A DNA stretch of 64,000 bases from Erpobdella octoculata (lineage: Eukaryota; Annelida; Clitellata; Hirudinida; Erpobdellidae): NCBI GenBank assembly GCA_963978895.1, contig OZ022241.1, positions 4,422,467-4,486,466 on the forward strand. Direction: 5' to 3'. Position numbers and translations under genes: made by a program. Each line of letters begins with the position of its first letter. Position 1 is the stretch's first letter. The notes beneath the pieces are model-generated. The model did no database searches. It was not told where the DNA came from and was given only the letters and a program-made list of their open reading frames with translations. Below are positions 48,661-64,000 of the stretch, one piece after another.

Positions 48661-48820
48661 ATTCATGAGCTCTGTCCCAAACCTGGATAAAGGAGGATGG
48701 AAAGACAAAAATAGTCAAATTATGATCAGCGACAGGATGTACTTGGGTATTTTAGTATTTTATAATATAGCTATTTGAGTCTTAAAACATCTGGTGCAAA
48801 GACCTATGTACTATTATAAA
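48661..48820 (+). repeat. Dispersed repeat (CCTGGATAAAGGAGGA), copy 4
   Basis: Counterpart of the copy at 27408 in the left duplication unit, starting CTCTGTCCCAAACCTGGATA. Confidence 0.7.
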
Positions 48821-49076
48821 ATAAGCATCAAATTGCTAAATTATTTATAATTATTATTTTACGTTTCTATAGGATTCTTTTTTTTTTTTATAAAAAAGTT
48901 ATATATTTGCAACTTTTGCTTTCTAGGAAATTTTACTACGGTCATGTTTTGTTTGTCTCTCTTGCTTTTAAATTTTTTTTTAATAAATAAACAATTATAT
49001 TATAAAACAAACTATAACCAATAAATATTAATTTCATAAAATATAAAATTATTTGAATCCTAAACAGATTGTCATC

Positions 49077-63979
<14,903 letters not shown>

Positions 63980-64000
63980 GTTAGTTCCTACTTCTTACCT

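Overview
The window is animal nuclear DNA. It is AT-rich and intron-rich, and most coding sequence lies in short exons with GT-AG boundaries. The gene content is metazoan: a Caspr/neurexin-IV type receptor, DPCD, DDX31, an NKL-class homeobox gene, ADAM metalloproteases and an extracellular LRR protein. A load of hAT-like MITEs, tRNA-derived SINEs, LINE, MULE and LTR-element remnants and very long CAT-type trinucleotide arrays suggests a repeat-rich invertebrate, probably marine; the species cannot be fixed from the sequence. Exons were joined by hand. Except where stated, every junction keeps frame.

Layout. (1) 1-5992, minus: 5' part of a CNTNAP/Caspr-like gene (signal peptide, discoidin, two LamG, EGF, start of the fibrinogen-like domain), running off the left edge. 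(2) 7607-9225, minus: complete DPCD. It is head to head, 309 bp apart, with (3) 9535-16149, plus: complete 17-exon DDX31/Dbp7 RNA helicase. (4) 17649-19199, minus: three-exon BarH-like homeobox gene. (5) 19.2-23.0 kb: MITEs, a tRNA-like relic and a 33-bp minisatellite. (6) 23067-23758, minus: a two-exon gene for a small basic membrane protein. (7) 24-27.7 kb: transposon debris. (8) 27780-44724, plus: ADAM metalloprotease copy 1 with about 20 exons, carrying a LINE with a nested SINE, a MULE relic and four trinucleotide arrays in its introns. (9) 44.7-48.1 kb: repeats and a long inverted repeat. (10) 49077-63979, plus: ADAM copy 2, whose first 12 exons match copy 1; it runs off the right edge. 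Its intron 1 holds a pol-less LTR element with a SAP-domain ORF. Its intron 11 holds a hAT relic, a 332-bp MITE and, antisense, a complete three-exon LRR gene.

The right half is therefore a direct tandem duplication of an ADAM gene (offset about 21.3 kb at exon 1 and 25.9 kb at the catalytic exon). The copies differ mainly by insertions and array lengths. Both keep the zinc site HEIGHVLGLSHD and an RVKR furin-type site. In copy 1 the step from the catalytic exon to the next recognisable exon could not be joined in frame, so its activity is uncertain.

Two themes stand out. Several introns consist almost wholly of tandem repeats that reach to within a few bases of the splice sites. Very small fold-back elements with 8-bp hAT-type target duplications are common.
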